A DNA stretch of 64,000 nucleotides from NCBI GenBank assembly GCA_026874595.1, contig CM049310.1:29635558-29699557 (forward strand), in the 5' to 3' direction. Positions 13,151-25,735 of the stretch are shown here, piece after piece. Both the position numbers and the translations under genes were made by a program. The notes under the pieces are model-generated. The model saw only the letters and a program-made list of their open reading frames with translations, made no database searches and was not told the DNA's origin. The number at the start of each line of letters is the position of its first letter. The first letter of the stretch is position 1. Origin of the DNA: Sipunculus nudus (Eukaryota; Annelida; Sipuncula; Golfingiida; Sipunculidae).

Positions 13151-16100
13151 TTGTTTGCTCAGCTCAGGCTTCTTTGGGGTTGTATTGGTGGTGTATTTGA
13201 TGTAAACATTTGTTTGCTCAGCTCAGACTGCTTTGGGGCTGTATGGGTGGAGTATTTGATGTAAACAGTTGTTTGCTCAGCTCACACTGATTTGTGACTG
13301 TATGGGTTAAGTATTTCATGGAAACCTTTGTTTGCTCAGCTCAGACTGCTTTGGGGCTGTGTGGGTGGAGTATTTGATGTAAACAGTTGTTTGCTCAACC
13401 AAGATTGCTTTGGGGCTGTACGTGTGGTGTATTTGATGTAAACAGTTGTTTACTCAGCTCAGACTTCTTTTGTGTTGTATTGCTGGTGTATTTAATGTAA
13501 ACAGTTGTTTGCTCAGCTCAGACTGCTTTGGGGCTGTATGGTTGGAGTATTTGATGTAAACAGTTGTTTGCTCAGCTCACACTGATTTGTGGCTGTATGG
13601 GTTAAGTATTTCATGGAAACAGTTGTTTGCTCAGCCCAGACTGCTTTGGAGCTGTGTGGAAGGAGTATTTGATGTAAACAGTTGTTTGCTCAGCCCAGAC
13701 TGCTTTGGGGCTGTACGTGTGGTGTATTTGATGGAAACAGTTGTTTGCACAGCTCAGACTTCTTTAGGGTTGTATTGGTGGTGTATTTGATGTAAACAGT
13801 TGTTTGCTCAGCTCACACTGATTTGTGGCTGCATGGGTTAAGTACTTCATGGAAACCGTTGTTTGCTCAGCTCAGACTGCTTTGGGGCTGTGTGGGTGGA
13901 GTATTTGATGTAAACAGTTGTTTACTCAGCTCAGACTGCTTTTGGGTTGTATTGCTGATGTATTTGATGTAAACAGTTGTTTGCTCAGCTCAGACTGCTT
14001 TGGGGCTGTATGGGTGGAGGATTTGATGTAAACAGTTGTTTGCTCAGCTCACACTGATTTGTGGCTGTATGGGTTAAGTATTTCATGGAAACCGTTGTTT
14101 GCTCAGCTCAGACTGCCCTGCGGCTATATGGGTGGAGTATTTCATGGAAACCGTTGTTTGCTCAGCTCAGACTGCTTTGGGGCTGTGTGGGTGGAGTATT
14201 TGATGTAAACAGTTGTTTGCTCAGCCCAGACTGCTTTGGGGCTGTACGTGTGGTGTATTTGATGTAAACAGTTGTTTACTCAGCTCAGACTTCTTTGAGG
14301 TTGTATTGCTGGTGTATTTAATGTAAACAGTTGTTTGCTCAGCTCAGACTTCTTTGGGGTTGTATTGGTGGTGTATTTGATGTAAACAGTTGTTTGCTCA
14401 GCTCACACTGATTTGTGGCTGTATGGGTTAAGTATTTCATGGAAACCGTTGTTTGCCCAGCTCAGACTGCTTTGGGGCTGTGTGGGAGGAGTATGTGATG
14501 TAAACAGTTGTTTGCTCAGCTCACACTGATTTGTGGCTGTATAGGTTAAGTATTTCATGGAAACCGTTGTTTGCTCAGCTCAGACTGCTTTGGGGCTGTG
14601 TGGGTGGAGTATTTGATGTAAACAGTTGTTTGCTCAGCCCAGACTGCTTTGGGGCTGTACGTGTGGTGTATTTGATGTAAACAGTTGTTTACTCAGCTCA
14701 GACTTCTTTTGGGTTGTATTGCTGGTGTATTTAATGTAAACAGTTGTTTGCTCAGCTCAGACTGCTTTGGGGCTGTATGGTTGGAGTATTTGATGTAAAC
14801 AGTTGTTTGCTCAGCTCACACTGATTTGTGGCTGTATGGGTTAAGTATTTCATGGAAACAGTTGTTTGCTCAGCCCAGACTGCTTTGGAGCTGTGTTGGT
14901 GGAGTATTTGATGTAAACAGTTGTTTGCTCAGCCCAGACTGCTTTGGGGCTGTACGTGTGGTGTATTTGATGTAAACAGTTGTTTACTCAGCTCAGACTG
15001 CTTTTGGGTTGTATTGCTGATGTATTTGATGTAAACAGTTGATTGCTAAGCTCAGACTACTTTGGGGCTGTATGGGTGGAGGATTTGATGTAAACAGTTG
15101 TTTGCTCAGCTCACACTGATTTGTGGCTGTATAGGTTAAGTATTTCATGGAAACCGTTGTTTGCTCAGCTCAGACTGCTTTGGGGCTGTGTGGGTGGAGT
15201 ATTTGATGTAAACAGTTGTTTGCTCAGCCCAGACTGCTTTGGAGCTGTGTGGGTGGAGTATTTGATGTAAACAGTTGTTTGCTCAGCCCAGACTGCTTTG
15301 GGGCTGTACGTGTGGTGTATTTGATGTATACAGTTGTTTGCTCAGCTCACACTGATTTGTGGCTGTATAGGTTAAGTATTTCATGGAAACCGTTGTTTGC
15401 TCAGCTCAGACTGCTTTGGGGCTGTGTGGGTGGAGTATTTGATGTAAACAGTTGTTTGCTCAGCCCAGACTGCTTTGGAGCTGTGTGGGTGGAGTATTTG
15501 ATGTAAACAGTTGTTTACTCAGCTCAGACTGCTTTTGGGTTGTATTGCTGATGTATTTGATGTAAACAGTTGATTGCTAAGCTCAGACTACTTTGGGGCT
15601 GTATGGGTGGAGGATTTGATGTAAACAGTTGTTTGCTCAGCTCACACTGATTTGTGGCTGTATGGGTTAAGTATTTCATGGAAACCGTTGTTTGCTCAGC
15701 TCAGACTGCCCTGGGGCTATATGGGTGGAGTATTTCATGGAAACCGTTGTTTGCTCAGCTCACACTGCTTTGGGGCTGTGAGGGTGGAGTATTTGATGTA
15801 AACAGTTGTTTGCTCAGCCCAGACTGCTTTGGGGCTGTACGTGTGGTGTATTTGATGTAAACAGTTGTTTACTCAGCTCAGACTTCTTTGGGGTTGTATT
15901 GCTGGTGTATTTAATGTAAACAGTTGTTTGCTCAGCTCAGACTTCTTTGGGGTTGTATTGGTGGTGTATTTGATGTAAACAGTTGTTTGCTCAGCTCACA
16001 CTGATTTGTGGCTGTATGGGTTAAGTATTTCATGGAAACCGTTGTTTGCCCAGCTAAGACTGCTTTGGGGCTGTGTGGGAGGAGTATGTGATGTAAACAG

Positions 16101-16460
16101 TTGTTTGCTCAGCTCACACTGATTTGTGGCTGTATAGGTTAAGTATTTCATGGAAACCGTTGTTTGCTCAGCTCAGACTGCTTTGGGGCTGTGTGGGTGG
16201 AGTATTTGATGTAAACAGTTGTTTGCTCAGCCCAGACTGCTTTGGAGCTGTGTGGGTGGAGTATTTGACGTAAACAGTTGTTTGCTCAGCCCAGACTGCT
16301 TTGGGGCTGTGTGGGTGGAGTACTTGATGTTAACAGTTGTTTGCTCAGCCCAGACTGCTTTGGGGCTGTACGTGTGGTGTATTTGATGTAAACAGTTGTT
16401 TGCTCAGCTCACACTGATTTGTGGCTGTATGGGTTAAGTATTTCATGGAAACAGTTGTTT

Positions 16461-19400
16461 GCTTAGCCCAGACTGCTTTGGAGCTGTGTGGGTGGAGTAT
16501 TTGATGTAAACAGTTGTTTGCTCAGCCCAGACTGCTTTGGGGCTGTGTGGGTGGAGTATTTGATGGAAACAGTTGTTTGCTCAGCTCAGACTTCTTTGGG
16601 GCTGTACGTGTGGTGTATTTGATGTAAACAGTTGTTTACTCAGCTCAGACTTCTTTGGGGTTGTATTGCTTGTGTATATAATGTAAACAGTTGTTTGCTC
16701 AGCTCAGACTTCTTTGGGGTTGTATTGGTGGTGTATTTGATGTAAACAGTTGTTTGCTCAGCTCACACTGATTTGTGGCTGTATGGGTTAAGTATTTCAT
16801 GGAAGCCGTTGTTTGCCCAGCTCAGACTGCTTTGGGGCTGTGTGGGAGGAGTATGTGATGTAAACAGTTGTTTGCTCAGCTCACACTGATTTGTGGCTGT
16901 ATAGGTTAAGTATTTTATGGAAACCGTTGTTTGCTAAGCTCAGACTGCTTTGGGGCTGTGTGGGTGGAGTATTTGATGTAAACAGTTGTTTGCTCAGCCC
17001 AGACTGCTTTGGAGCTGTGTGGGTGGAGTATTTGATGTAAACAGTTGTTTGCTCAGCCCAGACTGCTTTGGGGCTGTACGTGTGGTGTATTTGATGTAAA
17101 CAGTTGTTTGCTCAGCTCAGACTGCTTTGGGCTGTGTGGGTGGAGTATTTGATGTAAACAGTTGTTTGCTCAGCCCAGACTGATTTGGGGCTGTACGTGT
17201 GGTGTATTTGATGTAAACAGTTGTTTACTCAGCTCAGACTTCTTTGGGGTTGTATTGCTGGTGTATTTAATGTAAACAGTTGTTTGCTCAGCTCAGACTG
17301 CTTTGGGGCTGTATGGTTGGAGTATTTGATGTAAACAGTTGTTTGCTCAGCTCACACTGATTTGTGGCTGTATGGGTTAAGTATTTCATGGAAACAGTTG
17401 TTTGCTCAGCCCAGACTGCTTTGGGGCTGTACGTGTGGTGTATTTGATGGAAACAGTTGTTTGCTCAGCTCAGACTTCTTTAGGGTTGTATTGGTGGTGT
17501 ATTTGATGTAAACAGTTGTTTGCTCAGCTCACACTGATTTGTGGCTGCATGGGTTAAGTACTTCATGGAAACCGTTGTTTGCTCAGCTCAGACTGCTTTG
17601 GGGCTGTGTGGGTGGAGTATTTGATGTAAACAGTTGTTTACTCAGCTCAGACTGCTTTTGGGTTGTATTGCTGATGTATTTGATGTAAACAGTTGATTGC
17701 TAAGCTCAGACTACTTTGGGGCTGTATGGGTGGAGGATTTGATGTAAACAGTTGTTTGCTCAGCTCACACTGATTTGTGGCTGTATGGGTTAAGTATTTC
17801 ATGGAAACCGTTGTTTGCTCAGCTCAGACTGCCCTGGGGCTATATGGGTGGAGTATATCATGGAAACCGTTGTTTGCTCAGCTCAGACTGCTTTGGGGCT
17901 GTGTGGGTGGAGTATTTGATGTAAACAGTTGTTTGCTCAGCCCAGACTGCTTTGGGGCTGTACGTGTGGTGTATTTGATGTAAACAGTTGTTTACTCAGA
18001 TCAGACTTCTTTGGGGTTGTATTGCTGGTGTATTTAATGTAAACAGTTATTTGCTCAGCTCAGACTTCTTTGGGGTTGTATTGGTGGTGTATTTCATGGA
18101 AACCGTTGTTTGCCCAGCTCATACTGCTTTGGGGCTGTGTGGGAGGAGTATGTGATGTAAACAGTTGTTTGCTCAGCTCACACTGATTTGTGGCTGTATA
18201 GGTTAAGTATTTCATGGAAACCGTTGTTTGCTCAGCTCAGACTGCTTTGAGGCTGTGTGGGTGGAGTATTTGATGTAAACAGTTGTTTGCTCAGCCCAGA
18301 CTGCTTTGGGGCTGTACGTGTGGTGTATTTGATGTAAACAGTTGTTTACTCAGCTCAGACTTCTTTTGGGTTGTATTGCTGGTGTATTTAATGTAAACAG
18401 TTGTTTGCTCAGCTCAGACTGCTTTGGGGCTGTATGGTTGGAGTATTTGATGTAAACAGTTGTTTGTTCAGCTCACACTGATTTGTGGCTGTATGGGTTA
18501 AGTATTTCATGGAAACCGTTGTTTGTTCAGCTCAGACTGCCCTGGGGCTATATGGGTGGAGTATTTCATGGAAACCGTTGTTTGCTCAGCTCAGACTGCT
18601 TTGGGGCTGTGTGGGTGGAGTATTTGATGTAAACAGTTGTTTGCTCAGCCCAGACTGCTTTGGGGCTGTACGTGTGGTGTATTTGATGTAAACAGTTGTT
18701 TACTCAGCCCAGACTTCTTTGGGGTTGTATTGCTGGTGTATTTAATGTAAACAGTTGTTTGCTCAGCTCAGACTTCTTTGGGGTTGTATTGGTGGTGTAT
18801 TTGATGTAAACTGTTGTTTGCTCAGCTCACACTGATTTGTGGCTGTATGGGTTAAGTATTTCATGGAAACCGTTGTTTGCCCAGCTAAGACTGCTTTGGG
18901 GCTGTGTGGGAGGAGTATGTGATGTAAACAGTTGTTTGCTCAGCTCACACTGATTTGTGGCTGTATAGGTTAAGTATTTCATGGAAACCGTTGTTTGCTC
19001 AGCTCAGACTGCTTTGGGGCTGTGTGGGTGGAGTATTTGATGTAAACAGTTGTTTGCTCAGCCCAGACTGCTTTGGGGCTGTACGTGTGATGTATTTGAT
19101 GTAAACAGTTGTTTACTCAGCTCAGACTTCTTTGGGGTTGTATTGCTGGTGTATTTAATGTAAACAGTTGTTTGCTCAGCTCAGACTGCTTTGGGGCTGT
19201 ATGGTTGGAGTATTTGATGTAAACAGTTGTTTGCTCAGCTCACACTGATTTGTGGCTGTATGGGTTAAGTATTTGATGGAAACCGTTGTTTGTTCAGCTC
19301 AGACTGCCCTGGGGCTATATGGGTGGAGTATTTCATGGAAACCGTTGTTTGCTCAGCTCAGACTGCTTTGGGGCTGTGTGGGTGGAGTATTTGATGTTTT

Positions 19401-22400
19401 GATGTAAACAGTTGTTTGCTCAGCCCAGACTGCTTTGGGGCTGTGTGGGTGGAGTATTTGATGTAAACAGTTGACGTCAGCCCAGACTGCTTTGGGGCTG
19501 TACGTGTGGTGTATTTGATGTAAACAGTTGTTTACTCAGCTCAGACTTCTTTTGGGTTGTATTGCTGGTGTATTTAATGTAAACAGTTGTTTGCTCAGCT
19601 CAGACTGCTTTGGGGCTGTATGGTTGGAGTATTTGATGTAAACAGTTGTTTGCTCAGCTCACACTGATTTGTGGCTGTATGGGTTAAGTATTTCATGGAA
19701 ACAGTTGTTTGCTTAGCCCAGACTGCTTTGGAGCTGTGTGGGTGGAGTATTTGATGTAAACAGTTGTTTGCTCAGCCCAGACTGCTTTGGGGCTGTGTGG
19801 GTGGAGTATTGATGGAAACAGTTGTTTGCTCAGCTCAGACTTCTTTGGGGCTGTACGTGTGGTGTATTTGATGTAAACAGTTGTTTACTCAGCTCAGACT
19901 TCTTTGGGGTTGTATTGCTTGTGTATATAATGTAAACAGTTGTTTGCTCAGCTCAGACTTCTTTGGGGTTGTATTGGTGGTGTATTTGATGTAAACAGTT
20001 GTTTGCTCAGCTCACACTGATTTGTGGCTGTATGGGTTAAGTATTTCATGGAAGCCGTTGTTTGCCCAGCTCAGACTGCTCTGGGGCTGTGTGGGAGGAG
20101 TATGTGATGTAAACAGTTGTTTGCTCAGCTCACACTGATTTGTGGCTGTATAGGTTAAGTATTTTATGGAAACCGTTGTTTGCTAAGCTCAGACTGCTTT
20201 GGGGCTGTGTGGGTGGAGTATTTGATGTAAACAGTTGTTTGCTCAGCCCAGACTGCTTTGGAGCTGTGTGGGTGGAGTATTTGATGTAAACAGTTGTTTG
20301 CTCAGCCCAGACTGCTTTGGGGCTGTACGTGTGGTGTATTTGATGTAAACAGTTGTTTGCTCAGCTCAGACTGCTTTGGGCTGTGTGGGTGGAGTATTTG
20401 ATGTAAACAGTTGTTTGCTCAGCCCAGACTGATTTGGGGCTGTACGTGTGGTGTATTTGATGTAAACAGTTGTTTACTCAGCTCAGACTTCTTTGGGGTT
20501 GTATTGCTGGTGTATTTAATGTAAACAGTTGTTTGCTCAGCTCAGACTGCTTTGGGGCTGTATGGTTGGAGTATTTGATGTAAACAGTTGTTTGCTCAGC
20601 TCACACTGATTTGTGGCTGTATGGGTTAAGTATTTCATGGAAACAGTTGTTTGCTCAGCCCAGACTGCTTTGGGGCTGTACGTGTGGTGTATTTGATGGA
20701 AACAGTTGTTTGCTCAGCTCAGACTTCTTTAGGGTTGTATTGGTGGTGTATTTGATGTAAACAGTTGTTTGCTCAGCTCACACTGATTTGTGGCTGCATG
20801 GGTTAAGTACTTCATGGAAACCGTTGTTTGCTCAGCTCAGACTGCTTTGGGGCTGTGTGGGTGGAGTATTTGATGTAAACAGTTGTTTACTCAGCTCAGA
20901 CTGCTTTTGGGTTGTATTGCTGATGTATTTGATGTAAACAGTTGATTGCTAAGCTCAGACTACTTTGGGGCTGTATGGGTGGAGGATTTGATGTAAACAG
21001 TTGTTTGCTCAGCTCACACTGATTTGTGGCTGTATGGGTTAAGTATTTCATGGAAACCGTTGTTTGCTCAGCTCAGACTGCCCTGGGGCTATATGGGTGG
21101 AGTATATCATGGAAACCGTTGTTTGCTCAGCTCAGACTGCTTTGGGGCTGTGTGGGTGGAGTATTTGATGTAAACAGTTGTTTGCTCAGCCCAGACTGCT
21201 TTGGGGCTGTACGTGTGGTGTATTTGATGTAAACAGTTGTTTACTCAGATCAGACTTCTTTGGGGTTGTATTGCTGGTGTATTTAATGTAAACAGTTATT
21301 TGCTCAGCTCAGACTTCTTTGGGGTTGTATTGGTGGTGTATTTGATGTAAACAGTTGTTTGCTCAGCTCACACTGATTTGTGGCTGTATGGGTTAAGTAT
21401 TTCATGGAAACCGTTGTTTGCCCAGCTCATACTGCTTTGGGGCTGTGTGGGAGGAGTATGTGATGTAAACAGTTGTTTGCTCAGCTCACACTGATTTGTG
21501 GCTGTATAGGTTAAGTATTTCATGGAAACCGTTGTTTGCTCAGCTCAGACTGCTTTGAGGCTGTGTGGGTGCAGTATTTGATGTAAACAGTTGTTTGCTC
21601 AGCCCAGACTGCTTTGGGGCTGTACGTGTGGTGTATTTGATGTAAACAGTTGTTTACTCAGCTCAGACTTCTTTTGGGTTGTATTGCTGGTGTATTTAAT
21701 GTAAACAGATGTTTGCTCAGCTCAGACTGCTTTGGGGCTGTATGGTTGGAGTATTTGATGTAAACAGTTGTTTGTTCAGCTCACACTGATTTGTGGCTGT
21801 ATGGGTTAAGTATTTCATGGAAACCGTTGTTTGTTCAGCTCAGACTGCCCTGGGGCTATATGGGTGGAGTATTTCATGGAAACCGTTGTTTGCTCAGCTC
21901 AGACTGCTTTGGGGCTGTGTGGGTGGAGTATTTGATGTAAACAGTTGTTTGCTCAGCCCAGACTGCTTTGGGGCTGTACGTGTGGTGTATTTGATGTAAA
22001 CAGTTGTTTACTCAGCCCAGACTTCTTTGGGGTTGTATTGCTGGTGTATTTAATGTAAACAGTTGTTTGCTCAGCTCAGACTTCTTTGGGGTTGTATTGG
22101 TGGTGTATTTGATGTAAACTGTTGTTTGCTCAGCTCACACTGATTTGTGGCTGTATGGGTTAAGTATTTCATGGAAACCGTTGTTTGCCCAGCTAAGACT
22201 GCTTTGGGGCTGTGTGGGAGGAGTATGTGATGTAAACAGTTGTTTGCTCAGCTCACACTGATTTGTGGCTGTATAGGTTAAGTATTTCATGGAAACCGTT
22301 GTTTGCTCAGCTCAGACTGCTTTGGGGCTGTGTGGGTGGAGTATTTGATGTAAACAGTTGTTTGCTCAGCCCAGACTGCTTTGGGGCTGTACGTGTGATG

Positions 22401-25400
22401 TATTTGATGTAAACAGTTGTTTACTCAGCTCAGACTTCTTTGGGGTTGTATTGCTGGTGTATTTAATGTAAACAGATGTTTGCTCAGCTCAGACTGCTTT
22501 GGGGCTGTATGGTTGGAGTATTTGATGTAAACAGTTGTTTGCTCAGCTCACACTGATTTGTGGCTGTATGGGTTAAGTATTTGATGGAAACCGTTGTTTG
22601 TTCAGCTCAGACTGCCCTGGGGCTATATGGGTGGAGTATTTCATGGAAACCGTTGTTTGCTCAGCTCAGACTGCTTTGGGGCTGTGTGGGTGGAGTATTT
22701 GATGTAAACAGTTGTTTGCTCAGCCCAGACTGCTTTGGGGCTGTACGTGTGGTGTATTTGATGTAAGCAGTTGTTTACTCAGCCCAGACTTCTTTGGGGT
22801 TGTATTGCTGGTGTATTTAATGTAAACAGTTGTTTGCTCAGCTCAGACTGCTTTGGGGCTGTATGGTTGGAGTATTTGATGTAAACAGTTGTTTGCTCAG
22901 CTCACACTGATTTGTGGCTGTATGGGTTAAGTATTTCATGGAAACAGTTGTTTGCTTAGCCCAGACTGCTTTGGAGCTGTGTGGGTGGAGTATTTGATGT
23001 AAACAGTTGTTTGCTCAGCCCAGACTGCTTTGGGGCTGTGTGGGTGGAGTATTTGATGGAAACAGTTGTTTGCTCAGCTCAGACTTCTTTGGGGCTGTAC
23101 GTGTGGTGTATTTGATGTAAACAGTTGTTTACTCAGCTCAGACTTCTTTGGGGTTGTATTGCTTGTGTATATAATGTAAACAGTTGTTTGCTCAGCTCAG
23201 ACTTCTTTGGGGTTGTATTGGTGGTGTATTTGATGTAAACAGTTGTTTGCTCAGCTCACACTGATTTGTGGCTGTATGGGTTAAGTATTTCATGGAAGCC
23301 GTTGTTTGCCCAGCTCAGACTGCTTTGGGGCTGTGTGGGAGGAGTATGTGATGTAAACAGTTGTTTGCTCAGCTCACACTGATTTGTGGCTGTATAGGTT
23401 AAGTATTTTATGGAAACCGTTGTTTGCTAAGCTCAGACTGCTTTGGGGCTGTGTGGGTGGAGTATTTGATGTAAACAGTTGTTTGCTCAGCCCAGACTGC
23501 TTTGGAGCTGTGTGGGTGGAGTATTTGATGTAAACAGTTGTTTGCTCAGCCCAGACTGCTTTGGGGCTGTACGTGTGGTGTATTTGATGTAAACAGTTGT
23601 TTGCTCAGCTCAGACTGCTTTGGGCTGTGTGGGTGGAGTATTTGATGTAAACAGTTGTTTGCTCAGCCCAGACTGATTTGGGGCTGTACGTGTGGTGTAT
23701 TTGATGTAAACAGTTGTTTACTCAGCTCAGACTTCTTTGGGGTTGTATTGCTGGTGTATTTAATGTAAACAGTTGTTTGCTCAGCTCAGACTGCTTTGGG
23801 GCTGTATGGTTGGAGTATTTGATGTAAACAGTTGTTTGCTCAGCTCACACTGATTTGTGGCTGTATGGGTTAAGTATTTCATGGAAACAGTTGTTTGCTC
23901 AGCCCAGACTGCTTTGGGGCTGTACGTGTGGTGTATTTGATGGAAACAGTTGTTTGCTCAGCTCAGACTTCTTTAGGGTTGTATTGGTGGTGTATTTGAT
24001 GTAAACAGTTGTTTGCTCAGCTCACACTGATTTGTGGCTGCATGGGTTAAGTACTTCATTGAAACCGTTGTTTGCTCAGCTCAGACTGCTTTGGGGCTGT
24101 GTGGGTGGAGTATTTGATGTAAACAGTTGTTTACTCAGCTCAGACTGCTTTTGGGTTGTATTGCTGATGTATTTGATGTAAACAGTTGATTGCTAAGCTC
24201 AGACTACTTTGGGGCTGTATGGGTGGAGGATTTGATGTAAACAGTTGTTTGCTCAGCTCACACTGATTTGTGGCTGTATGGGTTAAGTATTTCATGGAAA
24301 CCGTTGTTTGCTCAGCTCAGACTGCCCTGGGGCTATATGGGTGGAGTATATCATGGAAACCGTTGTTTGCTCAGCTCAGACTGCTTTGGGGCTGTGTGGG
24401 TGGAGTATTTGATGTAAACAGTTGTTTGCTCAGCCCAGACTGCTTTGGGGCTGTACGTGTGGTGTATTTGATGTAAACAGTTGTTTACTCAGATCAGACT
24501 TCTTTGGGGTTGTATTGCTGGTGTATTTAATGTAAACAGTTATTTGCTCAGCTCAGACTTCTTTGGGGTTGTATTGGTGGTGTATTTGATGTAAACAGTT
24601 GTTTGCTCAGCTCACACTGATTTGTGGCTGTATGGGTTAAGTATTTCATGGAAACCGTTGTTTGCCCAGCTCATACTGCTTTGGGGCTGTGTGGGAGGAG
24701 TATGTGATGTAAACAGTTGTTTGCTCAGCTCACACTGATTTGTGGCTGTATAGGTTAAGTATTTCATGGAAACCGTTGTTTGCTCAGCTCAGACTGCTTT
24801 GAGGCTGTGTGGGTGGAGTATTTGATGTAAACAATTGTTTGCTCAGCCCAGACTGCTTTGGGGCTGTACGTGTGGTGTATTTGATGTAAACAGTTGTTTA
24901 CTCAGCTCAGACTTCTTTTGGGTTGTATTGCTGGTGTATTTAATGTAAACAGATGTTTGCTCAGCTCAGACTGCTTTGGGGCTGTATGGTTGGAGTATTT
25001 GATGTAAACAGTTGTTTGTTCAGCTCACACTGATTTGTGGCTGTATGGGTTAAGTATTTCATGGAAACCGTTGTTTGCCCAGCTAAGACTGCTTTGGGGC
25101 TGTGTGGGAGGAGTATGTGATGTAAACAGTTGTTTGCTCAGCTCACACTGATTTGTGGCTGTATAGGTTAAGTATTTCATGGAAACCGTTGTTTGCTCAG
25201 CTCAGACTGCTTTGGGGCTGTGTGGGTGGAGTATTTGATGTAAACAGTTGTTTGCTCAGCCCAGACTGCTTTGGGGCTGTACGTGTGATGTATTTGATGT
25301 AAACAGTTGTTTACTCAGCTCAGACTTCTTTGGGGTTGTATTGCTGGTGTATTTAATGTAAACAGTTGTTTGCTCAGCTCAGACTGCTTTGGGGCTGTAT

Positions 25401-25735
25401 GGTTGGAGTATTTGATGTAAACAGTTGTTTGCTCAGCTCACACTGATTTGTGGCTGTATGGGTTAAGTATTTGATGGAAACCGTTGTTTGTTCAGCTCAG
25501 ACTGCCCTGGGGCTATATGGGTGGAGTATTTCATGGAAACCGTTGTTTGCTCAGCTCAGACTGCTTTGGGGCTGTGTGGGTGGAGTATTTGATGTAAACA
25601 GTTGTTTGCTCAGCCCAGACTGCTTTGGGGCTGTACGTGTGGTGTATTTGATGTAAGCAGTTGTTTACTCAGCCCAGACTTCTTTGGGGTTGTATTGCTG
25701 GTGTATTTAATGTAAACAGTTGTTTGCTCAGCTCA
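16461..25735 (+). repeat. higher-order repeat of 55 monomers (about 3.25 kb), three copies
   Basis: The rare variant GCTTAGCCCA lies at 16,461, 19,711 and 22,954, and TGTGTATATA at 16,671, 19,920 and 23,164. The offsets are 3,250/3,243 and 3,249/3,244 against 3,245 for 55 units. The differences are explained by visible indels: an 8-bp gain at about 19,393, a 2-bp loss at 19,471, and single-base losses near 17,127, 19,809, 20,374 and 23,623. Copy 1 has lost one whole monomer near 18,090. Copy 3 has lost six monomers (354 bp) near 25,080. The copies are nearly identical, so this block looks recently amplified. Confidence 0.8.
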
